This document shows, one piece after another, positions 47,801 through 57,065 of a DNA stretch of 64,000 nucleotides (position 1 is the stretch's first letter; every line of letters begins with the position of its first letter). The position numbers were made by a program, and so were the translations under genes. Location of the stretch: the NCBI RefSeq assembly GCF_026151205.1, contig NC_087073.1, positions 7,461,001-7,525,000 on the forward strand, read 5' to 3'. Source of the stretch: Bolinopsis microptera (Eukaryota; Ctenophora; Tentaculata; Lobata; Bolinopsidae). The notes below the pieces were generated by a model. That model searched no databases. It was not told the DNA's origin and was given only the letters and a program-made list of their open reading frames with translations.

Positions 47801-50610
47801 CGAAGTTCCTATCAAGGTACGGAGAGCCCAGAGTCCTACTTGCCTCAGCAACAAGGTCGTTATTTTCCTCTTCGCTCTTAACCATGGCTAACTCCATGTT
47901 CATAGCTCCGCACACTGTGTTCGCTTCTGGGTAGGACAGTCTTTTCTTGTAGACTACGTACTTAGCTGAGATATAACGTATGTTGCGGGGATCAGGTACG
48001 TGAGTCAATCATATCCAAATTGAATGATAGCATAGCACATGGTGGCCCAGAGGTAACTGCCCATACGCAACCCTTTAATAACTAACGTAATTCGTGTCAG
48101 AATTGCACACAAAATTTTGAGATTATAAGATTATAGTATGAATCAAACTTAGATTTTCTAAAAGTTTCATAAAGTTTTATTGATAACAGTGGCACACCAA
48201 TCCATATTTTTGCACTATTGTCGTCATAATATGAAAGCGCTTTGAGCTAAGAAAGCACAATTTTCTGGACACATTTGGTTTGATAATTGAAAACCGTTTC
48301 CCAAACATTCAAGTTGATTGTTTAAAATTTAGGCGAGATATGTAAGTTTCCAATTGTAACCAGCCACAGAATATCTAGCATATTTTAGATGTCTACCCTG
48401 TTGTTATAACCCAATTGAACTGGGTCTAAGCGGTTGAACTATTTTTAGGCAATTGCATTTGCATTGCATAGTAAATTTAATATCATTATATATAGGCGCC
48501 ACTTATCTCTTCAAAACCCCCAAAACCTTATTTAATTCGCTCGAGCGAAGCTGACGTTTTTCATGCTGTTCAAGCGTTGTAGTTAGAGTTTATCTTGCCA
48601 CTTGACTATTATCCTCTTTGATCTACAAAGCTAACAGCTATTGAGTTCCAATACTCAAGCTTAGCCTTGTAACAAAGCCTCAATACCACTCAAGTACTTG
48701 ATGTATAAGTATTATTGATTGAAGCTCTAGTACCTCATGGCACGCCTGTTAACTCCATTGTCCAAGCTCCCCGTTGATTGACCGCTCCTATTAAAATATT
48801 AACACAGCTATCCTAACAATATATTAATGTTACCTTCACTACAATGAGTTACATTCCCTCTAATTCATTAAGCAGCAGTTACACTGCACCGGCCTTATAA
48901 CAACTCTCCCCACCGCCTCCCCCAACCCAGACACAATGTGGTGGTTACACTGTTAGAGCTACGAGCTACACCGAGCTGTGTTAATTTAACAATACGTGTG
49001 TTGCTAGACATTTGCTCACCAGGTCTCTCGCAGACTGCTGGGTGATACATTAGATTTGTAGTGGTCTCCCAGTAGCCGTGCCGGTTCATGCGGACGTAGT
49101 TACCCTCTGAAACATAAGGAATAAGGTTTTCTTAAGAGACCAGCTGTTAAAAAATCCGAATTCATGAAGCTATTTTCAAGAGTGAAAATTTCCTTTGCCT
49201 TCAATGGTCCTACCACATAAAGCTGCATTTATGTCTAGACGTAGAGTCCGTAATTAATAACTATAAGTAACCAAATCTCAATTAAAATTAAATTTAAATA
49301 TAGAATGTACTCATGGGCTGGGGATGGTTTGGTCTCCAGTTTGTATAGTTAACAGATTCGTTAGAATTGTCCCACTTCCAATCACTGTACTCGTCATCTC
49401 GAGTAAGTCCTAACCACAAGTAATTGGAAGGGTTGCTCTTCAAGAACGTGTTCTGAAACGGTTTTGTTGGTGAAGGAGTAAGAGTCCAGTAAGAGTGTAA
49501 TAAGTCAGCCAGGTGATCTATCTGCTTAACATTGGTCAAAGTGATCAGATTTCAATTCCCCGGTAGTAATAGGGCAGCGCCTGGGCTTTAGTATAGTAGT
49601 GAATATGGTTTTTATCATGAAATTAAAGACAGTGTCATGCTCCATTGAAATAAATGAGATTGTTAAAGGAATTAGATTTAGTAACTCACATCGATGCCGT
49701 GTCCGTATGTAGCGATGAAGAGGTTGAGTACAGCGTTATTCTCCTGATTGGAGCGGATAGTAGCTATTCTCCCTGTGTTAGTGTCTACATTCCGACATTG
49801 GTTACGAGCGTGGTTGTACATCTTTATCGTCTTCAGGATTGAGTACTGGCAGGCTGAAGGAGGTTCTCAGATGATGTTGTAGAATATTTGTTAATATGGT
49901 GGTCACTTTCATATCAACGGAGAATTTTCATCCGTTTCAGCCGACTAAGTGGTCGAAAAGTGAAAATGCACTATATTGCAGTACTGATTTTTACTCTAAC
50001 TATTGCTGAATATGATGATTATCATGTTCAAGGTCGGAGTACTCCGCCTATACTTTGGTTCTCACGATAGTACCTAAATACTGCGTTCTAGCCCATTAGT
50101 GACGTAACCGAATTGAACCTATTTATGACGTCACAATCCCATTTATAATTATACCACACCTTTCAGGCTCCTCCCAATATATAACTAGAAGTGGGTCTCT
50201 GGTCTATACGTCTAGGATATTGGTTATTGCGCGGCGGAGAGGCACGGAGTACTGAGTATATATTATAATAGTTTATTTAATTGCGCCCGTTTCTGAATCA
50301 AGGCAATAGACTCACAACAGACAATGTAATTGTACTCACAGGAAACAAAAGGTTGTCTGGTGACCAGTTCTCTTAGCTCCTCAACAGAAATCCCGAAGGC
50401 ACTATTACTGTTAGAATTGGGTCCCTCAGTGGGCTGGTTAGCCGCCTCCCCGACTACAGCACCTCTAACAATGGGTAGACAGTGGTCAGCTTGTGTTAAT
50501 ACTGTGACATTAAACACACGCCCAAACTTTGGTACACTGGATTTAGTAACATTATTTGGAAGCAATATATAGTTGTATACTCACATGACGAGAGTCAGTA
50601 GAAAAATCAT
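29731..50610 (-). CDS. Large secreted or membrane receptor with six CTLDs and one Ig-like domain (22 exons)
   Basis: Minus-strand exons in order: 50585-50610, 50340-50536, 49690-49853, 49311-49521, 49020-49106, 47787-47965, 47517-47628, 46676-46861, 44931-45230, 44647-44790, 44233-44388, 43972-44067, 43564-43724, 43275-43392, 42252-42350, 40723-40958, 40233-40353, 39949-40061, 39527-39659, 39157-39348, 38662-38809, 29731-29957. Every junction has GT/AG and the phase is kept throughout, so this reads as one gene. The start MIFLLTLVIV is a signal peptide split by the first intron. The order is N-terminal stalk, CTLD1-3, acidic linker, CTLD4-5, short linker, Ig-like domain, CTLD6. Such proteins usually bind glycans or other ligands at the cell surface or in secretions. 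I know no standard family with this exact order. The C-terminus and any final membrane anchor are not resolved. A large transposon-filled intron separates the two exons of CTLD6. Confidence 0.82.
30982..31051. repeat. 22-bp tandem repeat, about 3 copies
   Basis: Perfect head-to-tail copies of GGTAGTTTAGTTCGCAGTGT plus TT, within the CTLD gene's large intron. Confidence 0.85.
31320..31485. repeat. Tandem repeat, about 38-47-bp units, 4 copies
   Basis: Each unit contains AGCTAAATACTGTGTTTTAC followed by TT(T/C)ATTTCATAAC and a variable ATTAACTGT end. The length variation comes from the presence or absence of ATTAA. Confidence 0.8.
32778..36454 (-). mobile_element. Nearly full-length LINE: PHD finger, AP endonuclease, reverse transcriptase
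   Basis: A single-protein non-LTR element broken into three frames. 34853-36454 has an N-terminal PHD-like zinc finger (CRLCSKKC...LKCSLCNGIFHRKC...WYCLAC), a second Cys cluster, and an exonuclease-endonuclease-phosphatase domain with FNETNC, GDTNINLL and SDHLATF. 33706-34986 has the RT fingers (KVIPLHKGGSRSE, NYRPISLLSCFSKIFEKIM) and palm (LLLDFSKAFDLVD, GVPQGSILG). 32778-33860 has FADDANIIVS and the thumb. The frames join through a 1-base change in an A-run near 34866 and a 7-base insertion near 33785-33791. All catalytic motifs are still readable, so the copy is young but inactive. It resembles CR1/Jockey-group elements, and its coding strand is the same as that of the host gene, whose intron it occupies. 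Confidence 0.88.
36985..37789 (+). mobile_element. LINE 3' fragment, degenerate
   Basis: The pieces correspond to the C-terminal region of a LINE reverse transcriptase: NIRDLGVMVSSDLSWSTHIG near 37045-37100, LEYCCPLWSP near 37227, and ISGLQHLNYWERLVQLILMS continuing to LWNKVPHTV (37287-37742). At least two frame changes and several stops separate them. It ends with AACGAAGTAACAAAGTAAA (37773-37791), which looks like the short 3' repeat used by CR1-type elements. It is oriented opposite to the neighbouring LINE and lies in the same intron. Confidence 0.75.
37806..37876. repeat. 13-bp tandem repeat, about 5 copies
   Basis: Copies of CAGTTCACACGTG, one with a T, immediately follow the 3' end of the LINE fragment. 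It may have arisen from the element's own end. Confidence 0.8.
39157..39659 (-). CDS. CTLD gene, linker and Ig-like domain (exons 19-20)
   Basis: Exon 39527-39659 encodes ELSPTEEVVTVPPTEGSG and FIERPSSYMANIGSRVTFTA. Exon 39157-39348 encodes NVRWSVGGKIVGGRNKEQSR, IYQNEDGSLVIQGVQEKDAG and VISCILFTGDN. The strand-B pattern G-x-x-V-x-F, the strand-C Trp (VRW), and the L-x-I-x-x-V/...D-A-G-x-x-x-C signature before strand F identify an immunoglobulin I-set-like fold. The usual strand-B Cys is not apparent, so the canonical disulphide may be missing. Confidence 0.72.
39949..40958 (-). CDS. CTLD gene, domain 5, with QPD motif (exons 16-18)
   Basis: Exons 40723-40958, 40233-40353 and 39949-40061. The first encodes ELGANDMPCVGSEYEEQILY and then SFEEARDQCLEEGLVLARPQ. 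The second carries IWIDVEDVEVEGVYRATNGD and WFNWGTDQPDNRYPRRG. The third has VSLNKNTGKWFDVFEERRF and QHVCQE. QPD plus the WFD triplet suggests a preserved calcium/galactose-type site. For the third exon the acceptor AACGAG/TAGGCC (40061) is chosen. The stronger-looking one at 40074 would break the frame and reach a stop, so this border is the least certain in the gene. Confidence 0.75.
42252..43724 (-). CDS. CTLD gene, domain 4 (exons 13-15)
   Basis: Exons 43564-43724, 43275-43392 and 42252-42350 encode YRGDYYVPSSTETYSDAKRV followed by the cysteine, RLANVWDEETNSRI, the core FWVGLEVEENKLRWQPGG and YENFVSYYKRMG, and the end KYMFICEDDKWECALS. Cysteines at both ends are conserved. There is no QPD/EPN, so it is probably not a calcium-dependent lectin. 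Confidence 0.8.
43972..44388 (-). CDS. CTLD gene, acidic linker (exons 11-12)
   Basis: Exon 44233-44388 encodes FDAEDDDSTDSEDDKTDTLD followed by three more D-D-K-T/I repeats, a highly acidic, probably unstructured spacer. Exon 43972-44067 encodes EPGTNDTPKDDIVRPNGVGV and GEYFGEQDCIKR. Both have phase-1 borders on each side, so they can be skipped without breaking the frame. A 25-bp mini-exon (44452-44476, KPPKMFGL) lies upstream and may be used with the alternative donor at 44642. Confidence 0.7.
44647..45230 (-). CDS. CTLD gene, domain 3, with QPD motif (exons 9-10)
   Basis: Exon 44931-45230 encodes RYYPDTRHLTYEGARMTC, ELVKIDSEAENDQAV, WFWIGASDVLLEGRFIWED and CNYTNWGKGQPDNAHPLRG. Exon 44647-44790 gives GQNYVSVYRGTKMWDDAHSF and SFLCYDSS. 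QPD together with the WDD triplet (in place of WND) is the arrangement of calcium-dependent galactose-type lectins, so this domain may bind sugar. Exon 10 has two usable donors, and reading through both gives a hydrophobic tail (see findings). Confidence 0.82.
45504..45594. mobile_element. Small MITE-like palindromic element, 91 bp
   Basis: Bounded by a perfect 14-bp inverted repeat TATAATACCTCCGC (45504-45517) and its complement (45581-45594), in the intron between CTLD domains 2 and 3. The interior is GC-rich and has no coding capacity. The target duplication is uncertain because the ends are AT-rich. Confidence 0.55.
46433..46700. repeat. Minisatellite, 36-37-bp unit, 7 copies, overlapping a splice donor
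   Basis: The units run GCCCCACAATACTCACTCCT then ACACTTCCTTTCTCCCT on the + strand. On the gene's (minus) strand each carries GGAGTGAGTATTGTGG. The copy nearest the exon (46664-46700) contains the real 5' splice site of CTLD exon 8 (AAAA/GTAAGTATT), so the array begins inside coding sequence and extends into the intron. Confidence 0.85.
46676..47965 (-). CDS. CTLD gene, domain 2 (exons 6-8)
   Basis: Exons 47787-47965, 47517-47628 and 46676-46861 encode KYVVYKKRLSYPEANTVCGA, then ELAMVKSEEENNDLV, VWMGGYEGEPGQFLWEDGS and DYQNFEPYYG, and end EERSFACQCPSPG. A charged linker up to QRERKCK follows. There is no QPD/EPN or WND. The acceptor of the second exon is placed at CTCTAAG/GTTTGG, the only one that keeps phase. 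The third exon's donor (AAAA/GTAAGTATT) lies at the edge of a minisatellite that repeats this same donor sequence. Confidence 0.78.
49020..49853 (-). CDS. CTLD gene, domain 1 (exons 3-5)
   Basis: Three exons (49690-49853, 49311-49521, 49020-49106) encode a complete CTLD. It begins CQYSILKTIKMYNHARNQC, followed by RIATIRSNQENNAVL, then the WLGLTRDDEYSDWKW and NYTNWRPNHPQP core, and ends HPAVCERP. The conserved Trp and Cys positions are present. The calcium and sugar motifs (EPN/QPD and WND) are absent, so carbohydrate binding of the classical kind is unlikely for this domain. Confidence 0.8.
50340..50610 (-). CDS. CTLD gene, signal peptide and N-terminal stalk (exons 1-2)
   Basis: Exon 1 (50585-50610) gives MIFLLTLV and two bases of an Ile codon. 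Exon 2 (50340-50536) continues VPKFGRVFNVTVLTQADHC and a Ser/Asn-rich stretch, then ISVEELRELVTRQPFVS. The hydrophobic start followed by a polar segment fits a cleaved signal peptide. NVT and similar sites could carry N-glycans. Exon 2 ends in phase 1 and joins the first CTLD exon to restore a Ser codon. The start is chosen because it is the only in-frame ATG before a hydrophobic leader with a good donor (GTGAGTAT). Confidence 0.65.
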
Positions 50611-51121
50611 CGCTGATGTGAATTGTCGCCGCAAACTCTGGCTCTTTATCCCTCCGTGTGTGTAGTCAAAACTTACAACTTCTAGTACTAAATATCTTAC
50701 GTCAATGATCTGGTGACTGCGTAAGATGTCACAAAAACAGGTTCGATCTACTAATGAAAATAAGCAGCTATGTAGTTATAAAATGTTTGTACGGTATCAA
50801 ATCTATTTCAGAACTTGTACACCTTCACATGGGATCATATAACAGCGAGTCTGCGTCCTGAAGTATCTAGCATTTAGTGTCTCACTCAAGCGTCACATGG
50901 TGTTTTAATTCAGAAAACTAGATAATATCAGACAATTCTGACATTGACTTACTATTAGAAAAACAAGACATATGTTACTGTAGCTGCTAAACAGACTGGG
51001 CAGACTGAGCAGCTAGCTACGGTTATTACTCCCGATGTATTGGTCTAGGAGTTATCTAATTTGGCACTTGTAAGCACATGTAACATGTTACATCCGATCA
51101 ATAACTTACATTGTACAGATA

Positions 51122-51157
51122 AGTGTGTGTGTATGTGTGTGTGTGTGTGTGTGTGTG
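51122..51157. repeat. (TG)n microsatellite
   Basis: A run of TG dinucleotides with one interruption (GTATG). Confidence 0.9.
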
Positions 51158-52539
51158 GAGACATTATTTATTTTATTACGGAACTTATTAGAACATATTA
51201 GAACTTTTTATAAACCTATTATAGGTGTAGGGTTAGAAATGTGCTTATTTTTGTGCTATTCCAGTTCCAGTTTCAGATTGTACCCAATTCTATGGCTTTA
51301 GTCATTATCATCTTAATGCGAAAATTAGAAAATACCAAATCAAACGTACGACAAAACTTGAATTTGACTATCTGCAATAACATACTCTCACAAAGCAATT
51401 AATAACATATAAATAAACATCGCAATTATAGCGATTAATTGTTTACTTAACTTTTACACCAGTGCAACAACACTGTGTAGTGCTATATTATGATCACCTT
51501 GTCGTGATGCTGCTAAAAAGGCTACTATTTTCATGAACCATGTTGACATGTGTCAAAATTACATAACAATAGGGAATTACTTGGGCGTAACACTTCTCTT
51601 GGTCTAAAACTTCCCTTGATTCGTTTTGAGGAAGTTGTACAATACCTTCCCCACCATTCCACTACGTCAGAACATGTTGAACATTTAATACTTTCCACCT
51701 ACTTCCAGCTGTTGCAATCCCTGTTACAATCCCATTTTCCCAGTAGCAACTGTCTGCAGACTGGTAATAATAACTGATCAGTATCGACACACTCCACTGA
51801 GCTCACTCTCCCAGGTTCCTCATTAAACAGCAATAGTTGCAGGTTTACACTTGTTTTAAACACTGTTCTTTAAAACAACCCCTCATGCAGCTGTAAACAT
51901 AGTCGTGGCTCACCCCTCTCACTTTATAATGTCAACAAGTGGAAACACTTCTGCTGTCGCTCTCTCTCTCGCTCTCAGAGGCAAGGTGCGAAATGTCGGG
52001 TGGCGATGTTCGTAGACGGTGGCACTTCTCTGGCACCACATTTCAGACACCTTTACAACCGGCAGTTCGCAGCCGTCACGGCTGTTAAACTGTCCTAGTT
52101 GCCCGGCTCGTGAAACTGTTTGTCGCGCCGCTTTACCGAACTCAGTTCAGGGTGCTTGCTAACAGTAACATTCCCAACATGCACTCAATCAGCTGATGTT
52201 ACCAAAACTGATACCACCGGCTTGCAATTCACATGAGATTCATAGCACTTTTACTTTCAGTTCCAACACACTATAGAGGTAACTTACAGCTGTGTAACCT
52301 GCTGTAGTTAGAGGAACTGTGGTGGAGAGATGCGGCCTATGATAAGGTGCCTGCCGGTCCTAGACCAATAGCTCTCATCAAAGGAATCAATGGTTGTCTT
52401 TGTGAGGAATAGTTTTTGATGTGATCAAAGTGCAAAGGACCGGTTTGATAAGGTAGTTCCGTTGTACTTACTGGCAGATTATGTAATGTCAGGTAAAATG
52501 CTATGCGAGTAGATGGTAATGTTAGTGCTGGATTACCTC

Positions 52540-52872
52540 ACTGTATCTGTGGTGGGTTGGTGCAGCGTGGTGGGGCAATACAGTGTGGTGCAGAGTGGTG
52601 GGGCAATACAGTGTGGTCGGGCAATACAGTGTGGTGGGGCAATACATTGTGGTGGGGCAATACAGTGTGGTGTGTTGGTGCAGCGTGGTGGGGCAATACA
52701 GTGTGGTGTGTTGGTGCAGCGTGGTGGGGCAATACAGTGTGGTGGGGCAATACATTGTGGTGTGTTGGTGCAGCGTGGTGGGGCAATACAGTGTGGTGTG
52801 TTGGTACAGTGTGGTGGGGCAATACAGTGTGGCGTGTTGGTGCAGCGTGGTGGGGCAATACAGTGTGGTGAT
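52540..52872. repeat. Minisatellite built from GTGGTGGGGCAATACAGT modules
   Basis: Two modules, GTGGTGGGGCAATACA(G/T)T and GTGGTGTGTTGGTGCAGC, alternate in higher-order units of about 18 and 36 bp. Unit length is a multiple of three, so five overlapping frames stay open on both strands. None has the composition of a real protein. Confidence 0.9.
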
Positions 52873-53943
52873 GTGGGGTAATGTAAACTATATAACACAT
52901 GGAATTGTATCTAGTAACCTGAGTCCAACTTAAACGCAGACACAGCATATTGTATAAGTTAAGAAAACATTGCTCCAAGTGGTTACAATATTAATTTAAT
53001 GTATATTTGTTGTTACAATGTTAATTTGTACTGTCCAGGACACCGAAAGTGCAGTGTGCACTGAGTTGAGATAATTACTAAAAGATATCATCTCTTATTG
53101 GGTGATGTAAGGTCCTACAAATAAATCAAACAGTTGTATCATTCTTTTAACAAATAAAAATGAAATCATCAAAACAACATCAAATTGAATAATATAATCA
53201 CGGTATGCAAATTGCAGAATGCAATCATGACGTGCACACTTAGCAGTCCAACTGATAAAAATTCAATAACAGGCACAGCATTTTCTCAGGCCCACGCCTA
53301 CTGCTCCACAAATAAATACGCTAATTCTTATCGAAAATACTTTAGTTGCAATATAAATAACTGTGAACCTAAAGCTCTCTCTAATTTGTTGTATTAAAAC
53401 AAAACTCTCTTCTTATATCTTCTACAATTTGGTTTAAAGTTTATTATCTAGATATCATAGCTCTCTGGGTTACATTCTTAAATCAGCGAACAATTAACAA
53501 TACTGTAAATTTAATTCTTATATCAAAACTCTCCTAATTTTTCTCTCAATCTTGTTAAAAACCAAGTCCGGCCACATATTGGCCCTTACAGAGTTGTGAA
53601 CCCCACCTGAACCTCATATAAATGGAGGTTTTGTTTCCCAAAACCTCGTAAATGGAGGTAACTCTACAAAACACAGACTTTTATTATTATATAAAGCCTA
53701 CTTCATAATATTTTGGTAATGTTTTAACAATAGGGCACGCACAATTTAACGTTGTCGCCAGGAGCTAATTGAATGTGCTAAACAGAACTCAACTTGTCGG
53801 GACCATTGTTATTTCCATTTACCGGAGCTTTGGTTCTATTCATCTATCACAACAGTTTTGCCCCAAAATTTTAAACAATAAATATGACTACTTCATTAGC
53901 ATTATATCCAGCACTGAAATTATCAATTAACTAAATAAACTGT

Positions 53944-56921
53944 TCATCTCCAATTGAATAAAGAGCTAGAGTTCTCTCGTTTGGACGACTCCAAGTGAGA
54001 CGCTAACAATTTTTGGGCCTCTAGCTGATAAGCTAGCGACTTCTGGGCCTCCAACTGATTAGCAAGAGTTTTTTGGACCTCCAGCTGGGCTGTCAGGGCC
54101 TTTTGGACCTCGAGTGCTGAACTTAGAGAGGAAAAGTCGAGATGACTAGGGAGGGAGGTTTTAGGAGCCTCTGTTTTGACGTCTGTCTGGCAGCTGCTAG
54201 CCCGGCTGACAGCCAGGGCTTTCTGCTGTGATTCAAGCTGGTTTGCAAATGTTCTTTGTAGTTCCATCTGTGAAACGAGGCTCTTCTGCAGCTCCAGTTG
54301 CGAGGCAAAAGTCTTCTGAGCCTCGAGCTGAGATGACAGAGCTGTCAAGCTTAGGGTGGAAGCACCACACGTGCAAGCTAGTTGAGTTGGGGGACACCTG
54401 CAGTTCACATTCAGTCCGTTACTTCCTGAAGCCAGGTGACTGAGCTGACCCAACTGGTACTGGGACAGTTGGTTAGCCAGGTTTTGCTGGTATTTTAGCT
54501 GGAGAGAGGCCAGCTGAGCAGAGGTTTCGTCAGAAGTGGAGGACACGTTGGAGGGGGATGAGTGGCCGGTGGAGGTGGAGGTGTGGGTGGGGGTGGTGGT
54601 AGTCGTTATCGAGCTAACTCCTGTTGAGGAGACCGGGGAGGCAGGGGAGGGTCGCAGTGCCACCGGCATCACCAGCGGGGTTCGGAGTGATTCTAGCGAG
54701 TTCAACTGTTGGAGTTGCTGGGCCGTCAGTCCCTGAAAACATTGCGCTTGTTAATATCAGAATTGTACACCGGTACTTGGTGGGTAAAATACTGTACAGT
54801 GCTCCAGGCACAATTTTGAGTTGGTAATTGTGCTTTCGAATCAGCGTTCTGAAGTTGCTTCTAATCGTTCGGTTACTAAAGGGTCATATGACTCTGGCGA
54901 TGCTTCAAAGGGATTGTGTAACGGTGGCGCAATCCAGCAAAAGGCGTCTATAGTAATTGTTTTATTAATCTTACCCCTTTATTATTATTTCATCTGGGGC
55001 TTTATAAAGATAAAAGTGGTAAAAGCAGGGCCGCTAGTTCTGAAGCTTACTGTACAATTCGTGGAACATTTACACTAACTTGGCCAGACGTTGGTGTCAT
55101 TATAACACTACAAAAAATCACCCATACATGATTAAAGCTAATTATATCACAATCCCATGGCATATCCTTTGGTCCGAATCTTTGATAGAAGGAGCCTCCT
55201 TGAATAGATAATTTCACCAAATTAGCTAACAAATTGTTTTAATTTTGTGGAGAATTACAATGAACAATGGTTCAAAGGCCAGTGGAGACTAAAGTCTGTG
55301 CCAAATAGTACTTTATAGTATTGTGAATAGCTCGACTGGCACCCCGTCTAACCGGCAGCAATGTTCTGCTCCGAGGACAAATGTATTTATCTTAAGAGCC
55401 ATCCTGTGGACCAGTACCTGGCTTAGAGCGTTGGAGTAGGCAGCGTAGGAGTTGGTTAGAATATCCAGTGGATTTGAGAGGTGGCCCTGTTTTCTCATGG
55501 CCGCCAGGTTGGAGAATAGACCGGGAGGGCACAGGTTGAGGGAGGGTCTAGATTCGTAGTGCTTAATCTGCTGACGTCTTCGGGGCCGGTACTTATACCC
55601 TGAGAATGAGTTACTTTAGAGATTGTGGACAATGAAGCATACATACATTTTAAGGGAGAAAGAGAGGTCACAAGTTTACTTACCAGAGTAGAGTATTGCT
55701 TAAAAAGTTGGAATTTTAGGCAAGTCTATAATTTATTGTGATCTGTTTGATTGATCTACAGAATGTTCAGTAATTGATTGAGTTTTACCTGGATGTTCCT
55801 CCATGTGTCTAGCTCGGAGTCTCTCTGCTTTCTCTACGAACGGTCGTTTTTCATCCTCAGTTAGCAGTCTCCAGAGGTGACCCAACATTTTACTCAGCTC
55901 ACTGAAAACATCATCATTAAATTGTGAAAATATTTGACTTCTGTCCATACCATTTATATCTTTCGCTTTCACTTTTAGTGGTTTGAAGAATTGTGAGATT
56001 GTATGCTTGAGTGACTAAGAGAAGCAAAATATTTGAGATATTCATATGGCCCATTAAAATTTACAGAACCTTTTAAATGTTTTTGTATTCTCGTAGTAAT
56101 GTGTCTCCTGAGCAACAAATACCTTAAATGATAGAAACCCTCCTCATTACCATTTCCATTGTATGCCTACAAAAACAAAATCTTTCTGCAGTATTTTTGA
56201 ATGCATGCTTGAGATGTTATCATTAAATAGCTTTTACTGTGATATTTATTGGAGTTATGCCCTCCATTAGATCCGTTAGAAGCCCAGAAATGGCAAAATG
56301 ATGGAGTTAATGTTGGCGGGTCCTAGTATATATGTCCGGTTTGCGAAGTCGTTAATGTGCCATTGTTACGGCTAAATAGTTCCTTTTGTCAATAGAGTTA
56401 GCTGATTCTAAAGGGGATAAACGGTACATCGGGCCCCTACTGACTGAGTAAGAGGGGGCTGTTTCCGGGAAGTGGTGTGGCGCGTGTGGGGGACTAGGGG
56501 ATGTGTCCAGTGTCCACGAGGGGATGTGCACCATTAGATATAACTAAGTGAAACCGGCCCGTGTGTGAAAGGGTGAAATTTAGACAACAATGCTTTGGTA
56601 TATTGTGGAAACATCCAATGTAAGATAAAACTGAAACAAAATCCACTGAGACGCCCCCAAATATGATATCTAAATAAAAAATGAGACACATTTTTGAAGG
56701 GTCAATCTAATATTTCAATCTTTACTCTAAACCAAATTAACCTGTCATATGACACAATAAGTGGCATCTAAAGTAAGGTTCTAGTTAACAGTAAACCACT
56801 GACCTGTTGTGAAGGTCTGGATGCTGGTCTGCCAGCTTCTTCCGCTCGATCTGGGACCACACCATGAACGCGTTCATAGGTCTCTTAACATGATACGATC
56901 GCTGGATCTCTGGGAGTGTTC
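53944..56921 (-). CDS. Sox HMG-box transcription factor, SoxE/F-like (four 3' exons)
   Basis: Exons in order: 56804-56921, 55789-55901, 55418-55599 and 53944-54732, with GT/AG borders and matching phases. The HMG box reads [29 protein letters not shown] / [55 protein letters not shown] identifies Sox. KLADQ, ELSK-M-LG-LWRLL and YKYRPRRR favour the E or F group over B, C or D. It binds the DNA minor groove at ACAAT-type sites in the nucleus. An intron splits the box after DLHN and another follows EEHPG. The tail has a Ser/Thr-rich stretch, a Cys cluster ([13 protein letters not shown]), and a block of 10-residue repeats (QLEAQKTLAN type) up to the C-terminus at 53944. The exon(s) for the N-terminus lie upstream and were not found; the first visible exon starts in mid-codon (phase 1). 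Confidence 0.88.
53981..54333 (-). repeat. Coding 30-bp repeat in the Sox tail (10-residue units)
   Basis: Block A (54207-54333) encodes [30 protein letters not shown] and [10 protein letters not shown]. Block B (53981-54120) encodes [40 protein letters not shown] and HLESSK. Codons vary between units more than the amino acids do, so selection keeps the pattern. Each unit has hydrophobic residues spaced to form an amphipathic helix, so a coiled-coil-like or oligomerising surface is inferred. The two blocks are separated by a Ser-rich linker of about 30 residues. Confidence 0.8.
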
Positions 56922-56985
56922 CTGTGTGAGAATACATGAACCTCTAGACTAAAAACTAGACTAACATCTAGACTAACAACCATTG

Positions 56986-57065
56986 GTACTAAGCTGAACC
57001 GATAGACTAACAACCAGTGGTACTAAGCTGAACCGATAGACTAACAGCCAGTGGTACTAAGCTGG
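56986..57065. repeat. Short tandem repeat, about 35-bp unit, 2-3 copies
   Basis: GGTACTAAGCTGAACCGATA plus GACTAACA(A/G)CCAGT repeats in succession, the last copy incomplete. It lies in intronic or upstream DNA of the Sox gene. Confidence 0.8.

Larger units (their letters stand above)
50611..53943. other. Spacer between the CTLD and Sox genes
   Basis: Both genes are on the minus strand, so this holds the promoter side of the CTLD gene (near 50611) and sequence downstream of the Sox gene. It contains a TG microsatellite (51122-51157) and a large minisatellite (52540-52872). No exon could be supported. Confidence 0.5.

Noticed and set aside
52503-52978. Five overlapping open frames of 77-146 codons
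   Set aside because: All are translations of one minisatellite in different frames; none has a plausible protein composition.
56352-56534. 60-codon minus-strand frame between the two HMG-box exons
   Set aside because: The flanking exons already join in phase to give a complete HMG box, so this is intron sequence.
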